Of a stretch of 64,000 bases of DNA, positions 8,508-16,902 are shown piece by piece (position 1 is the first letter of the stretch; the number at the start of each line of letters is the position of its first letter). Origin of the DNA: Saprospiraceae bacterium (lineage in GTDB: Bacteria; Bacteroidota; Bacteroidia; Chitinophagales; Saprospiraceae); assembly GCA_020631355.1 (NCBI GenBank), contig JAHDHL010000001.1:519028-583027 (forward strand), in the 5' to 3' direction. A program made the translations under genes and the position numbers. The notes under the pieces were generated by a model, which made no database searches, was not told the origin of the DNA, and saw only the letters and a list, made by a program, of their open reading frames with translations.

Positions 8508-9638
8508 TTAATAACTTTTATTTCTGAGTAAGAAATTAACATAAAGTGCCGCGCCAAATAAAATTAGGGCAACAGCCTGATGCAATACGCCTAAAACAAG
8601 CGGAGCATCATTCTGATAATTGATTATTGTGAAGACTCCAAGGAGGAATTGAATTACTAACAATGTTATCAACATATTGTTTCCTGTCCTTAATTTGCGT
8701 GGAATATCCAGTTTCCGCAATTTGTTGAATAGCACTAAAACCATGATAACCAGCACATAAGCCAATCCTCTATGACTTACTTGTATCCAAGCTTTAGGAG
8801 TAGAATGTATCTCGTAATTAACAAAGTTATCAACATCCATCTGGTTTGAATTGAATAATTGTTTCACGAGCTGATCACCATTTACGAAAGCAGGAAAATG
8901 AGGGTGAACAACCCCCGCTTTTGTCCCTGCTACAAGGCCTCCGAGCAGGATTTGAATTACTAACATAGTTATCAACACCCATGAAAATTTCCTGATTTTT
9001 GGTAGATCCAGGTCCATTTTTTCAGGATGTTTCACAATGAGATAAGTCCACCACAAATAACCGAAAAGCGCAGTTGCCACAACCAAATGGAGTATCAGAC
9101 GATAGGCACTTACCCGGGTTCGTAATATATCGGAGTTGAGTTCTGCTTCTGTATTCTGGATACCACTGTCTACCATTAGCCATCCCATTATGGCGGCTGT
9201 AGCGGCAAGGAGTATCACTACGCCCAGCCGCATGATGATTCTCTTGGAGAAATATCGCTTTGATAGGAAGTAAATGAATGGAATGATAAAGATGAATCCC
9301 ATAGAACGAGCCCAGAAGCGATGAAACCATTCCCAGAAATAGATGTATTTGAACTCTGAGAGCGTCATATCTGGATTCTTTATGTTAAACTGGTGTTTGG
9401 CTCCTACCTTGTACTTTTCGAACGTCAGCTCCCATTGTTCTTGATTCAGGGGAGGAATCGTTCCTTCTATGATTTCCCATTCGGTAATGGAAAGACCTGA
9501 ATCTGTAAGGCGAGTAATCCCTCCTATCACGATTTGCCCTAAAACCAGGACCAATCCTAGGAATAACCAGGGAGCAATCCACTTGCGTCCTCTTTCTTGT
9601 GCTTCTACATCTGTAAGTAATCCAACTCTATTTTCCAT
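8508..9638 (-). CDS. ctaA: Heme A synthase (COX15/CtaA family)
   Basis: Integral membrane enzyme that oxidises the C8 methyl of heme O to give heme A for cytochrome oxidase. About eight hydrophobic segments are seen. Family motifs: GGITRLTDSGLSITEW after TM1 (GGxTRLTxSGLS), the histidine-bearing FWEWFHRFWAR, and a second half with LHLVVAT, VSHRGLAY and LGVLHQAVA, giving the expected paired heme-ligand histidines. 376 aa fits the alpha-proteobacterial/mitochondrial-type subgroup. No other oxidase-assembly genes are adjacent. The coding strand carries three copies of the complement of TTATCAACA (see findings). Confidence 0.95.
   Translation of the reverse strand: MENRVGLLTDVEAQERGRKWIAPWLFLGLVLVLGQIVIGGITRLTDSGLSITEWEIIEGTIPPLNQEQWELTFEKYKVGAKHQFNIKNPDMTLSEFKYIYFWEWFHRFWARSMGFIFIIPFIYFLSKRYFSKRIIMRLGVVILLAATAAIMGWLMVDSGIQNTEAELNSDILRTRVSAYRLILHLVVATALFGYLWWTYLIVKHPEKMDLDLPKIRKFSWVLITMLVIQILLGGLVAGTKAGVVHPHFPAFVNGDQLVKQLFNSNQMDVDNFVNYEIHSTPKAWIQVSHRGLAYVLVIMVLVLFNKLRKLDIPRKLRTGNNMLITLLVIQFLLGVFTIINYQNDAPLVLGVLHQAVALILFGAALYVNFLLRNKSY
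8666..8977. repeat. Three TTATCAACA nonamers inside ctaA
   Basis: Identical 9-mers at 8666-8674, 8827-8835 and 8969-8977, all on the plus strand, each one base from the DnaA box TTATCCACA. They fall in different codon contexts (LIT, VDN, LIT), so they are not simply a repeated peptide. They lie 0.7-1.6 kb from the candidate origin region. Confidence 0.4.
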
Positions 9639-9927
9639 AATGATTGAAATCTAATTGAACGAAAACATTTGATTCTACAAAGATGAATCAAAACAGAATC
9701 ATTTTGTTTATTCCAATAAAAAGGTTTCCTGTGATTGTATTAATTAATATTGAGTATAAATTTTAAAAAAAGCCCTCATCATCAGTAGTGTTAATTCGTT
9801 GAAAGAAATCGACCCGGGGATTATGATTTTAAAAAGCTAACAATCACCGGTACTGATTAACGCAATATCAACACCACTTTTCTCTGTCTATGAAATAGTT
9901 ATGGATTTATAAACAGCTTGTTAGTAT

Positions 9928-9990
9928 GTTTTCCCCGGTAAAAGTTTTTACAGTGTATAAAACTAATAACTGTTTATCACCGGGGAAAAC
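9928..9990. repeat. Perfect 12-bp inverted repeat with 39-bp spacer
   Basis: GTTTTCCCCGGT (9928-9939) and its exact reverse complement ACCGGGGAAAAC (9979-9990) frame an AT-rich 39-bp spacer. The GC-rich core CCCCGG stands out from the surrounding AT-rich DNA. It has no T tract placed for a terminator, so it is more likely a protein-binding or origin structure. Confidence 0.7.
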
Positions 9991-10080
9991 CTATGTGTAA
10001 ACTCACATTTTGGGTGTTGATTCAGAAGTGCTTTCTTATTAACTTAGGATGAGTGTGAATCATGGTGGAAAACTAAGGAG

Positions 10081-10104
10081 TTATTCTACATGTTATTCTA
10101 TATG
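10081..10104. repeat. Tandem 12-mer repeat
   Basis: TTATTCTACATG and TTATTCTATATG follow each other directly and differ at one base. AT-rich tandem 12/13-mers are typical of DNA-unwinding elements, but two copies alone are weak evidence. Confidence 0.5.
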
Positions 10105-10281
10105 TAATGTGAATTAGGAAATCAGCTAAGCAGAAGATAATTATATCTTTACACATATGAAAAAATATAACTGTTAGTAATCTGTTTTCCACGCTTGCAA
10201 TGATTTGTTTTTGATAAATGTTGGTATAAATGAACCGGTGTGGAAAGACCGGAACGTTGTATAATCTTGAATGTATCCGGT

Positions 10282-10950
10282 ATGTGTGGAAGGTTTTCGA
10301 ACAAATTAACAGAGGAAAAGCTTGAGGCTTATATGGCTAAGGTGAAACTGAAATATGCACTTCAGCCTAACTATAATATAGCGCCAAGTCATTCTGCTTA
10401 TGTTGTGAAGCAATCGAATCCTAATGAAATATCGGAGATGAGTTGGGGAATTTTTCCTTACGGAAAGACTACCGGAAACCTACTTATCAATGCCCGGAGT
10501 GAAACAATTTTTGAGAAACCAACATTCAAATATGCGATTCGTAACCGGAGATGTTTGGTTTTGGGAGATTCATTTTATGAATGGAAGAAGTCAGGAAAAG
10601 ATCGTATTCCGTACCGGATATCATGGAAAGATGATGGAATGATGGTGTTTGCCGGACTGTATAATGAGTGGATAAATAATGGAAATCAGTTTTCTGGATT
10701 CGTTATTCTCACATCAGCTCCCAATTTGGAAATGTCTACTGTCCACAATCGAGCACCTGTATTGTTGAAAACTGAGGAAGAACAATTATCCTGGATTTCG
10801 GATATTTCATATTCAAAAATTCAGGAACTGACACAACCATTACCTGATGAATTGCTTCATATATATAGGGTGTCCCAAGCAGTGAATAAACCCATTAATA
10901 ATTCATTAGATTTGCATCGGGAAATTCCTGAACAACCTACATTATTTTAG
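10282..10950 (+). CDS. HMCES/YedK abasic-site shielding protein (SRAP domain)
   Basis: The SOS-response-associated peptidase family covalently caps abasic sites in single-stranded DNA. The frame is open upstream from 10240, but the true start is the ATG at 10282: removing Met exposes the catalytic Cys2 in MCGRFSN, which the family requires. Other active-site residues are visible: NARSET near residue 75, FYEWKK near 105 and the histidine in STVHNRAPVLL near 155. At 222 aa it is full length. It is first in a close run with dtd (7-base gap), the MazG-like gene and the M50 protease. Confidence 0.93.
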   Translation: MCGRFSNKLTEEKLEAYMAKVKLKYALQPNYNIAPSHSAYVVKQSNPNEISEMSWGIFPYGKTTGNLLINARSETIFEKPTFKYAIRNRRCLVLGDSFYEWKKSGKDRIPYRISWKDDGMMVFAGLYNEWINNGNQFSGFVILTSAPNLEMSTVHNRAPVLLKTEEEQLSWISDISYSKIQELTQPLPDELLHIYRVSQAVNKPINNSLDLHREIPEQPTLF

Positions 10951-10957
10951 AATATAT

Positions 10958-11410
10958 ATGCGAGTAGTTATTCAGCGTGTAAGTGAGGCATCGGTTACCA
11001 TTGATGGAAAAGTGAAATCTTCCATTAGTATGGGATTGTTAATATTATTGGGAATCGAATCTGAAGATGGTTTGGATGATATCCAATGGTTGAGCAGGAA
11101 AATTTCGGGCTTACGAATTTTCAATGATGAGAACGGAGTGATGAATAAATCAGTGATGGATGTAAATGGTGAAATCATTGTTGTGAGTCAATTCACCTTA
11201 CATGCAAGTACGAAAAAAGGAAATCGTCCAAGTTATATCAAGGCTGCCAAACCTGAAGTTTCCATTCCATTGTATGAGAAATTTGTAGATGTATTGAAGG
11301 AGACATCTGGAATTGAGGTGCAGACGGGAGAGTTTGGAGCTGATATGAAAGTAAGACTTTTGAACGATGGACCTGTTACCATTTTGATGGATTCCAAGAA
11401 TAAAGAATAA
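10958..11410 (+). CDS. dtd: D-aminoacyl-tRNA deacylase
   Basis: Cytoplasmic editing enzyme that hydrolyses D-aminoacyl-tRNAs (and Gly-tRNA-Ala). Full length at 150 aa. Both family motifs are present: SQFTLHAST, the SQxTL active-site loop near residue 77, and NDGPVTI near 138, the chirality-selecting GP motif of bacterial DTD. It starts with the typical MRVVIQRVSEASV. It follows the HMCES gene by 7 bases and precedes the MazG-like gene by 3, so the genes are probably co-transcribed. Confidence 0.96.
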   Translation: MRVVIQRVSEASVTIDGKVKSSISMGLLILLGIESEDGLDDIQWLSRKISGLRIFNDENGVMNKSVMDVNGEIIVVSQFTLHASTKKGNRPSYIKAAKPEVSIPLYEKFVDVLKETSGIEVQTGEFGADMKVRLLNDGPVTILMDSKNKE

Positions 11411-11413
11411 ATC

Positions 11414-11752
11414 ATGACGATAGCCGAAGCACAAAAAATTGTTGATGAATGGATTAATACCATTGGTATCCGATATTATAATGAATTGACAAATACGGCA
11501 ATTCTTACTGAAGAAGTTGGGGAAGTTGCTCGATTGATGGCAAGAATTTATGGTGAACAATCGTTTAAGACACAAGCCCAGGCTGATTCTGCAAAAGAGG
11601 ATTTGGCTGGAGAAATGGCCGATGTACTTTTTGTACTTATTTGTTTAGCGAACCAAACCGGGATTGATTTGACAGAGGCACTGACTCGAAGTTTGGATAA
11701 GAAGACGAAAAGGGACAAGGATCGTCATGCCAATAATGAAAAACTAAAGTAG
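11414..11752 (+). CDS. MazG-like nucleotide pyrophosphohydrolase
   Basis: A 112-aa all-alpha NTP pyrophosphatase that would convert NTPs or dNTPs to NMPs plus pyrophosphate. The metal-binding pattern is clear: EEVGE near residues 33-37, then EMADV near 71-75, the ExxE...ExxD layout of the superfamily. Length matches the single-domain iMazG/YpjD type rather than the double-domain E. coli MazG. It is three bases after dtd. Substrate cannot be told; housecleaning of damaged nucleotides is the usual suggestion. Confidence 0.9.
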   Translation: MTIAEAQKIVDEWINTIGIRYYNELTNTAILTEEVGEVARLMARIYGEQSFKTQAQADSAKEDLAGEMADVLFVLICLANQTGIDLTEALTRSLDKKTKRDKDRHANNEKLK

Positions 11753-11765
11753 TTCTAATTATCAT

Positions 11766-12914
11766 ATGGGACCATCTATACAAATAGCGAAAATTCTAGG
11801 GATACCAATCAAATTGCATTGGACCTTTGTTTTTTTGATTCCACTGGGTATGTACCTGATGGAGATGCCCAATTTTGGTTCGGAGAATCTTTTGTTTTTT
11901 TCAGTGCTATTTATTCTGATTAGTATCTGTGTTATTCTACATGAATATGGACATGCCTTGGCTGCCAAGTATTATGGAATAAAAACGGATGATATTATTT
12001 TGTCTCCTTTATTTGGTGTAGCAAGAATTCAAAAATTACCAGATAGTCCATTGGGGGAATTTATTGTTGCTGTTGCGGGACCAGCTGTAAATATTTTAAT
12101 TGGAATTATTTTCTTTATTTATTTACAAATAGTCAACCCTGAGTTTCTTTCCATTTTTGGTTATGAAATTTATCACTCCTTATTCTCAGAAGGTAAAAGG
12201 GTCGCTCAATTACCTGATGGATTTTCTAAGATTAATTTGGCCATAGCTATTTTGATATTGGTGAATTTAGGATTGGTTGTATTTAATTTGATTCCTGCAT
12301 TTCCAATGGATGGTGGTCGAATGTTTAGGGCTATTCTTCATAGTTTCACTGATAAGTTGACTGCAACTAAGGTTGCAACATTCCTGGGTAAGTTCATATC
12401 TATCTTAATTATCTTATTATCAATACGTTATCATCAATACGGTATCGCATTGATTGGTGTTTTCATATATTATATGGCTGCCAGTGAGTTTAGGATGGTA
12501 AAAGGTGAGGCATTCCGTAATCAATTCCATATAGGTGATATGATGAAAACAGAATTCACTCGTTTGGATTCATTCACTACAAGAAAGCAAATAGAATATT
12601 TATTATATAGATCCCATGAAAAAAATTATTTGGTATTTGATCAAGAAAATAATTTAAAGGGCATATTAATAAAAGATAAAATTATAGAATGGTTGGATAG
12701 TGAGAATTATTCATTTGAAAATGAAATAGACAATTATCTGATTATGGATTTTCCTACATTAAATGAAAATATGATTACGGATGAGGCATTAGAAATAATG
12801 CGTACTTCTAATATTCGTTTTTTACCGATAGAAAAAGAAAATGAAATTATAGGTGTACTAAGTCGAAGTGTTATTTATGAATTCATGGAATTAAAAAAGA
12901 GGATTAGGTATTAG
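11766..12914 (+). CDS. Site-2 protease family (M50) with C-terminal CBS pair
   Basis: Membrane-embedded zinc metalloprotease. HEYGHALAAKYYG (about residues 58-70) gives HExxH, and NLIPAFPMDGGR (about 174-185) supplies the third ligand motif, FPMDGG. About six transmembrane segments lie in residues 1-245. Two CBS-like units follow in 255-380 (IGDMMKTEFTRLD and YLIMDFPTLNENM), the group III S2P layout of the archaeal and Bacteroidota type. CBS domains usually bind adenine nucleotides and may gate the protease. The substrate is unknown; no anti-sigma factor is nearby. It converges with nadK 10 bases downstream. Confidence 0.93.
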   Translation: MGPSIQIAKILGIPIKLHWTFVFLIPLGMYLMEMPNFGSENLLFFSVLFILISICVILHEYGHALAAKYYGIKTDDIILSPLFGVARIQKLPDSPLGEFIVAVAGPAVNILIGIIFFIYLQIVNPEFLSIFGYEIYHSLFSEGKRVAQLPDGFSKINLAIAILILVNLGLVVFNLIPAFPMDGGRMFRAILHSFTDKLTATKVATFLGKFISILIILLSIRYHQYGIALIGVFIYYMAASEFRMVKGEAFRNQFHIGDMMKTEFTRLDSFTTRKQIEYLLYRSHEKNYLVFDQENNLKGILIKDKIIEWLDSENYSFENEIDNYLIMDFPTLNENMITDEALEIMRTSNIRFLPIEKENEIIGVLSRSVIYEFMELKKRIRY

Positions 12915-12924
12915 TACCCATTTC

Positions 12925-13812
12925 CTAATTTCTAGCATCTTTTCCCCAATCCAATTTATTTCTGATAGTCCATAAAAATTCCTTATCTGGAAACTTGATA
13001 AGGTCAATAGTGAAGTTGGCTTTCTTGATAGCGAAATTGTAATTGGAAGTTACAGTCTCGAATCTATTATCCAGTGTACATAGGAAATTATCACTACGTC
13101 CTTCGACTTCGAAAGAGATGACCGATTCATCGGAAATAACAATTGGGCGAACATTCAGATTATGTGGAGCTACAGGTGTAACCACAAAATTTCCTGAATT
13201 GGGAAACACAATCGGTCCGCCACAACTCAAGGAATATCCCGTAGATCCAGTTGGCGTAGCTACGATAATTCCATCAGCCCAATAAGAATTCAGAAATGCA
13301 CCATCTATATAGGTATGGATGGTAATCATGGATGAGGTGTCTCTTTTCAGAATCGTAAAATCATTCAGAGCAAAATTGGAACCATCAAAAATATCATCGG
13401 GATCAGTATCCAAATGAAGGAGGCGTCGTTGGTCCAGACTGAAATTCTTACTACAAAGATTATCAATACACGTCTTAATGTATGCCTTATTGACACTTGC
13501 TAAAAAACCAAGTCGTCCGAGATTGATACCCACGATGGGTACATCAAAATCCTGAATAAGCATGGATGCATGTAGAATGGTGCCATCACCTCCAAGGGTA
13601 ATGAAGAAGTCAATTCCTTCCCGGACCTTGAAGTCGAGACTACTATCGAATTTACCAACAGGTCTGGGTAGGTTGATTTTTTTGTTGACTTCCTCCAAGA
13701 AGGGCGTATATACCAAAGCCGTGATATCATACTCATCGAGTACGTCAAAAAGGTGTTGCACATATGCAACATCCTTGTCCTTAAGTGTACGGCTATATAC
13801 TACAACTTGCAT
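12925..13812 (-). CDS. nadK: NAD kinase
   Basis: Phosphorylates NAD+ to NADP+ with ATP or polyphosphate. GGDGT at residues 74-78 is the catalytic/nucleotide-binding motif, ND at 150-151 sits in the NAD-binding pocket, and ADGIIVATPTGSTGYSLS (179-196) is the conserved glycine-rich loop. 295 aa is normal. Its ATG directly abuts the stop codon of the Omp85-family gene (13813-13815), so it is the third gene of a folA-omp85-nadK operon. NADPH made from its product is the cofactor of the folA enzyme. Confidence 0.97.
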   Translation of the reverse strand: MQVVVYSRTLKDKDVAYVQHLFDVLDEYDITALVYTPFLEEVNKKINLPRPVGKFDSSLDFKVREGIDFFITLGGDGTILHASMLIQDFDVPIVGINLGRLGFLASVNKAYIKTCIDNLCSKNFSLDQRRLLHLDTDPDDIFDGSNFALNDFTILKRDTSSMITIHTYIDGAFLNSYWADGIIVATPTGSTGYSLSCGGPIVFPNSGNFVVTPVAPHNLNVRPIVISDESVISFEVEGRSDNFLCTLDNRFETVTSNYNFAIKKANFTIDLIKFPDKEFLWTIRNKLDWGKDARN

Positions 13813-15234
13813 TTAGAAGAATAGACTGAAATGTAAATATACTCCTTTTTCACCCAATCGATTGGTACTATATTCAACTTGAATCACCTTATCAATATAA
13901 ATAACAAAATCTATTCCTATACCTCCGCCCCAAAGTAGTTCGTTGGAAAGTGGATTACCAATATTATAGTAGGGATCATTGACATATCCCAAATCGGAAT
14001 TGATACTAAGGTATAATTGGAAAGGCATCAGCTTAAAGGATTTCAAAGGCATGATTTTTCCCCACTTGATTTTCTTGTTCAGGATTTCGTATCGAATACT
14101 ACTTTTGAGGTATGCATAGTCCAATCCATCAATGACGTAGAATTCATATCCTCTTATGAAATCTTCCTCGTATCCCAAGGCCTTATTATTATAGTAGTCT
14201 GGTTTCTGCCGTTGCAACTGAACCCTACCTTTGGATAAGAGTGCGAGACTATACTTCTTCTTTTTTCCGAATTGTAAATATTCTGCAAAAGTACCTGTAA
14301 GGAATAATGCATTCCTACCTTTGAAAATTCCGAATCCCTCTTTTGTAATTACACCCTCTGCAAAATGGCCCTTGAGTGGATAAGCTCTAATATCCCTTTT
14401 GTCTAATTGGTAAGTATAGGAAAGAGAGAAGAATTGTTGTTTACTTTTTCCATCCAAGAAAAAATCAGGATTTAGGATGTGAATGGAATCCGCAACATTC
14501 CGATGGAAATAGGTGGCTTCAATCTTGTGACTCTCATACAGTCCTGGTCTATAAGTTGAGCCGACTCCAAATCTATACCGTCTCAGTAAATGACGATTAT
14601 CATCCCGATAAAATTGAACATCATTTTCTAGGGTCCTTATCCCAACTTCCTTATTTCTGGTAAAGAGGAAATTGGTGTTGAGTCCGAATGTCTTGGCTTC
14701 ATTGATGAATGGTAATGTATATTCCAATTCGTACTTTTGGGTATATCCCAATTGGATGACTCCCTTGAGCAAATCCCTTCTACCACTCACATTGGAATGG
14801 TATAACCTGACTCCATAATCTACCCGTTTGAATGAATGGTTATATTGTTGCCACCAGACGTTGAAGTTCCGATCGGCCAATTCGAATATGGGAATGGGGT
14901 AGATATACCATGCTTCCTTTACATTAATAATTATAGTAATATGATTTGCGGCATCCCATTCACCAACATTGATTTCGACATCAAGGAAAAGACTCGTATT
15001 CAGAAGCAGTGTCTGATTCTTGGCCAAACGATTAGATAGATTTCCGAGTTGTATCGTATCACCAATTTGAAAATCCAATTCTCTTATAATGGTTTCATCT
15101 CTTGTCTTATCATTTCCATCTATTTGGAATTTTAGAATTACAACCCGATTGGTTGTGTCAGATTGGCAAGTGACATGAGTTGTCAGTATAAGTAAGGCGG
15201 AACTAAGTATTATATGTAGGAGAAAATTTCTCAA
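13813..15234 (-). CDS. Omp85-superfamily outer-membrane protein (BamA/TamA-like)
   Basis: A signal peptide (LLHIILSSALLILTTHVTCQ; the C is not clearly a lipobox) is followed by a short POTRA-like region (about 28-125: VVILKFQIDGNDKTRDETII and the LFLDVEINVGEW strand). A roughly 330-residue beta barrel with alternating aromatic strands follows, ending in HFSLFF with a C-terminal Phe. With only one or two POTRA units and 473 aa it is smaller than BamA, so it is not likely to be the main BAM subunit. A role in inserting or translocating outer-membrane proteins is inferred from family. It sits between folA (11-base gap) and nadK (0-base gap). Confidence 0.85.
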   Translation of the reverse strand: MRNFLLHIILSSALLILTTHVTCQSDTTNRVVILKFQIDGNDKTRDETIIRELDFQIGDTIQLGNLSNRLAKNQTLLLNTSLFLDVEINVGEWDAANHITIIINVKEAWYIYPIPIFELADRNFNVWWQQYNHSFKRVDYGVRLYHSNVSGRRDLLKGVIQLGYTQKYELEYTLPFINEAKTFGLNTNFLFTRNKEVGIRTLENDVQFYRDDNRHLLRRYRFGVGSTYRPGLYESHKIEATYFHRNVADSIHILNPDFFLDGKSKQQFFSLSYTYQLDKRDIRAYPLKGHFAEGVITKEGFGIFKGRNALFLTGTFAEYLQFGKKKKYSLALLSKGRVQLQRQKPDYYNNKALGYEEDFIRGYEFYVIDGLDYAYLKSSIRYEILNKKIKWGKIMPLKSFKLMPFQLYLSINSDLGYVNDPYYNIGNPLSNELLWGGGIGIDFVIYIDKVIQVEYSTNRLGEKGVYLHFSLFF

Positions 15235-15245
15235 TTGATAATAAT

Positions 15246-15755
15246 CTAAGATTCCTCTTTCTGAATTTTTTCAAAAATATTGAAAGTATAGGAATGTTCA
15301 TTTTTCTCATCAGGCTGGTAACTATCCTTAACGATATGATTCCAATTGCTAAAATCAATTTCAGGAAAGAATGTATCACCTCCCTCAACTTCGAGATCAA
15401 CTTCAGTCAAGTAGAGTCGGTCCCAATATTCCATACTCTGTTTATAGATTTCCCCGCCACCAATAATGAAAACTTCTTCTTCATTATTATCGTATGCCAT
15501 TTCCAATGCCTGCTCTATGGAATTCGTTATGACACAACCCGTAGCTATGAAAAAGGGTTGGCGCGTAATTACAATATTGGTTCTTTTGGGAAGTGGACGA
15601 CCTATGGAGGTGAAAGTTTTTCTTCCCATGATGATATGACGATTCAATGTGGTTGCCTTGAAATATTTCAGGTCAGCAGGAAGATACCATGGGATGTCAT
15701 TATTCTTTCCCATTACATTATCCTTGGCAACGGCTACGATAGCTGAAACAATCAT
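15246..15755 (-). CDS. folA: Dihydrofolate reductase
   Basis: Reduces dihydrofolate to tetrahydrofolate with NADPH. The protein is full length (169 aa). Landmarks are MIVSAIVAVAKDNVMGKNND at the N-terminus, IPWYLPADLKYFK with the active-site acidic residue (D in PADL), HIIMGRKTF for the NADPH phosphate region, and the glycine-rich FIIGGGEIYKQ near residue 95. It is first in the operon with the Omp85 protein and nadK. thyA is not adjacent in this window. Confidence 0.97.
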   Translation of the reverse strand: MIVSAIVAVAKDNVMGKNNDIPWYLPADLKYFKATTLNRHIIMGRKTFTSIGRPLPKRTNIVITRQPFFIATGCVITNSIEQALEMAYDNNEEEVFIIGGGEIYKQSMEYWDRLYLTEVDLEVEGGDTFFPEIDFSNWNHIVKDSYQPDEKNEHSYTFNIFEKIQKEES

Positions 15756-15919
15756 ATTGAAATAATTTTAAATTGAGGTGAAAGGAAATAATCGACTTTC
15801 AATGCGAAGATACAGCGACTCAAAAGAATGGTGTGGTTTTTACTTATATAAATTATGATTTTGGGTTTGTTGTTGTACTAAAGTCAATGTGTATATATGA
15901 CTTTATTTTTTACATGTTC

Positions 15920-15927
15920 TATCTTTG
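15920..15927 (+). promoter_or_regulatory. Putative thrB -7 promoter element TATCTTTG
   Basis: An exact TAnnTTTG element lies 37 bases ahead of the thrB ATG in an AT-rich gap. No convincing TTTG is seen at -33. No thrA-like gene precedes thrB, so thrBC needs its own promoter here. Confidence 0.45.
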
Positions 15928-15964
15928 ATAGAATAGTATATAAAATGTAATTATATTGTTATAA

Positions 15965-16900
15965 ATGAGTAAGACAGGAATCAAAGTTTTTGCTCCAGCA
16001 TCAGTTGGCAACATGGTTGTTGGCTTTGATATAATGGGGTTTGCATTAGATCGTCCGGGAGATGAAATTATAGTAAGACTCTCTGACCAACCAGGTTTGA
16101 GAATATCACAGATATATGGTGCTAAGGGAAAAATACCAAAAGCGACCAATCTTAATACAGCGGGAGTTGCGGCCCAAAAATTCTTAGATCACATAGGTGA
16201 ATCTGATAGGGGAATTGAAATGGAGATTTGGAAGAAGATGCCATTTGCAAGTGGACTGGGTTCAAGTGCTGCAAGTGCGGTGGCTGGGGTAATGGCCGTA
16301 AATGAATTATTGAAAAGGCCATTACAGAAAAGAGAACTTTTACCATTTGCATTAGCAGGGGAACAAGTTGCGAGCAAGGCCTTACATGGAGATAATGTTG
16401 CTCCATCTCTTTTGGGTGGAATTATCTTTATTCGGAATAATGAAGAAATGGATGTGCATCGGATTCCTAGTCCAAGAGGAATTTATGCTACAGTGATTCA
16501 TCCTAAGATAGAAATCAAAACTGCAGAGGCTAGGGGAGTATTGAGTGATACGATTACAATGAAACAACACATTCTGCAAAGTGGAAATTTGGGTGGACTT
16601 ATCATTGGGTTATATAATTCTGATTTTGATCTTATAGGTAGGTCGCTTCAGGATTTAATTGTAGAACCTCAACGGTCCAAATTAATTCCTGGGTTTGATT
16701 CAGTTCAAACATCAGCTTTGAATGCTGGTGCATTGGGTTGTAGTATTTCAGGTGCAGGACCATCCATAGTTGCTTTGAGTGCAAATAGTCTAATTGCAGA
16801 AAATGTAGGGGAAGCGATGACTAAGGTTTTTCATGATATGAAAATTGAATCAGAGTTATTTATCTCTACAATTAACCAAGAGGGAGCATTTAAATTTTAA
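15965..16900 (+). CDS. thrB: Homoserine kinase
   Basis: GHMP-family kinase that phosphorylates L-homoserine at its hydroxyl, the penultimate step of threonine synthesis. The opening KVFAPASVGNMVVGFDIMGF matches homoserine kinases. The ATP-binding glycine loop PFASGLGSSAAS is at about residues 92-103, and the C-terminal motif GCSISGAGPSIVAL near 258 is the third GHMP motif. 311 aa is normal. thrC starts two bases after the stop, so the genes are co-transcribed; aspartokinase/homoserine dehydrogenase is not upstream. Confidence 0.97.
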   Translation: MSKTGIKVFAPASVGNMVVGFDIMGFALDRPGDEIIVRLSDQPGLRISQIYGAKGKIPKATNLNTAGVAAQKFLDHIGESDRGIEMEIWKKMPFASGLGSSAASAVAGVMAVNELLKRPLQKRELLPFALAGEQVASKALHGDNVAPSLLGGIIFIRNNEEMDVHRIPSPRGIYATVIHPKIEIKTAEARGVLSDTITMKQHILQSGNLGGLIIGLYNSDFDLIGRSLQDLIVEPQRSKLIPGFDSVQTSALNAGALGCSISGAGPSIVALSANSLIAENVGEAMTKVFHDMKIESELFISTINQEGAFKF

Positions 16901-16902
16901 TA

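Larger units (their letters stand above)
9639..10281. other. 643-bp gene-free divergent region; oriC candidate
   Basis: No ORF of interest lies between the divergent ctaA and the HMCES gene. The region is AT-rich. It holds a 12-bp perfect inverted repeat (9928-9939/9979-9990), two tandem 12-mers (10081-10104) and three 9-mers one base from the DnaA box TGTGGAAAA/TTTTCCACA (10064-10072, 10185-10193, 10239-10247). An approximate hand count gives equal G and C on the left half but about 60 G to 34 C right of the palindrome. With parS sites 8 kb away this would suit a replication origin, but no dnaA gene is adjacent. It must also hold the two promoters. Confidence 0.3.

Noticed and set aside
13813..15234. 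Naming the Omp85-family gene bamA
   Set aside because: It has at most one or two POTRA units and 473 aa, whereas BamA is about 800 aa with five.
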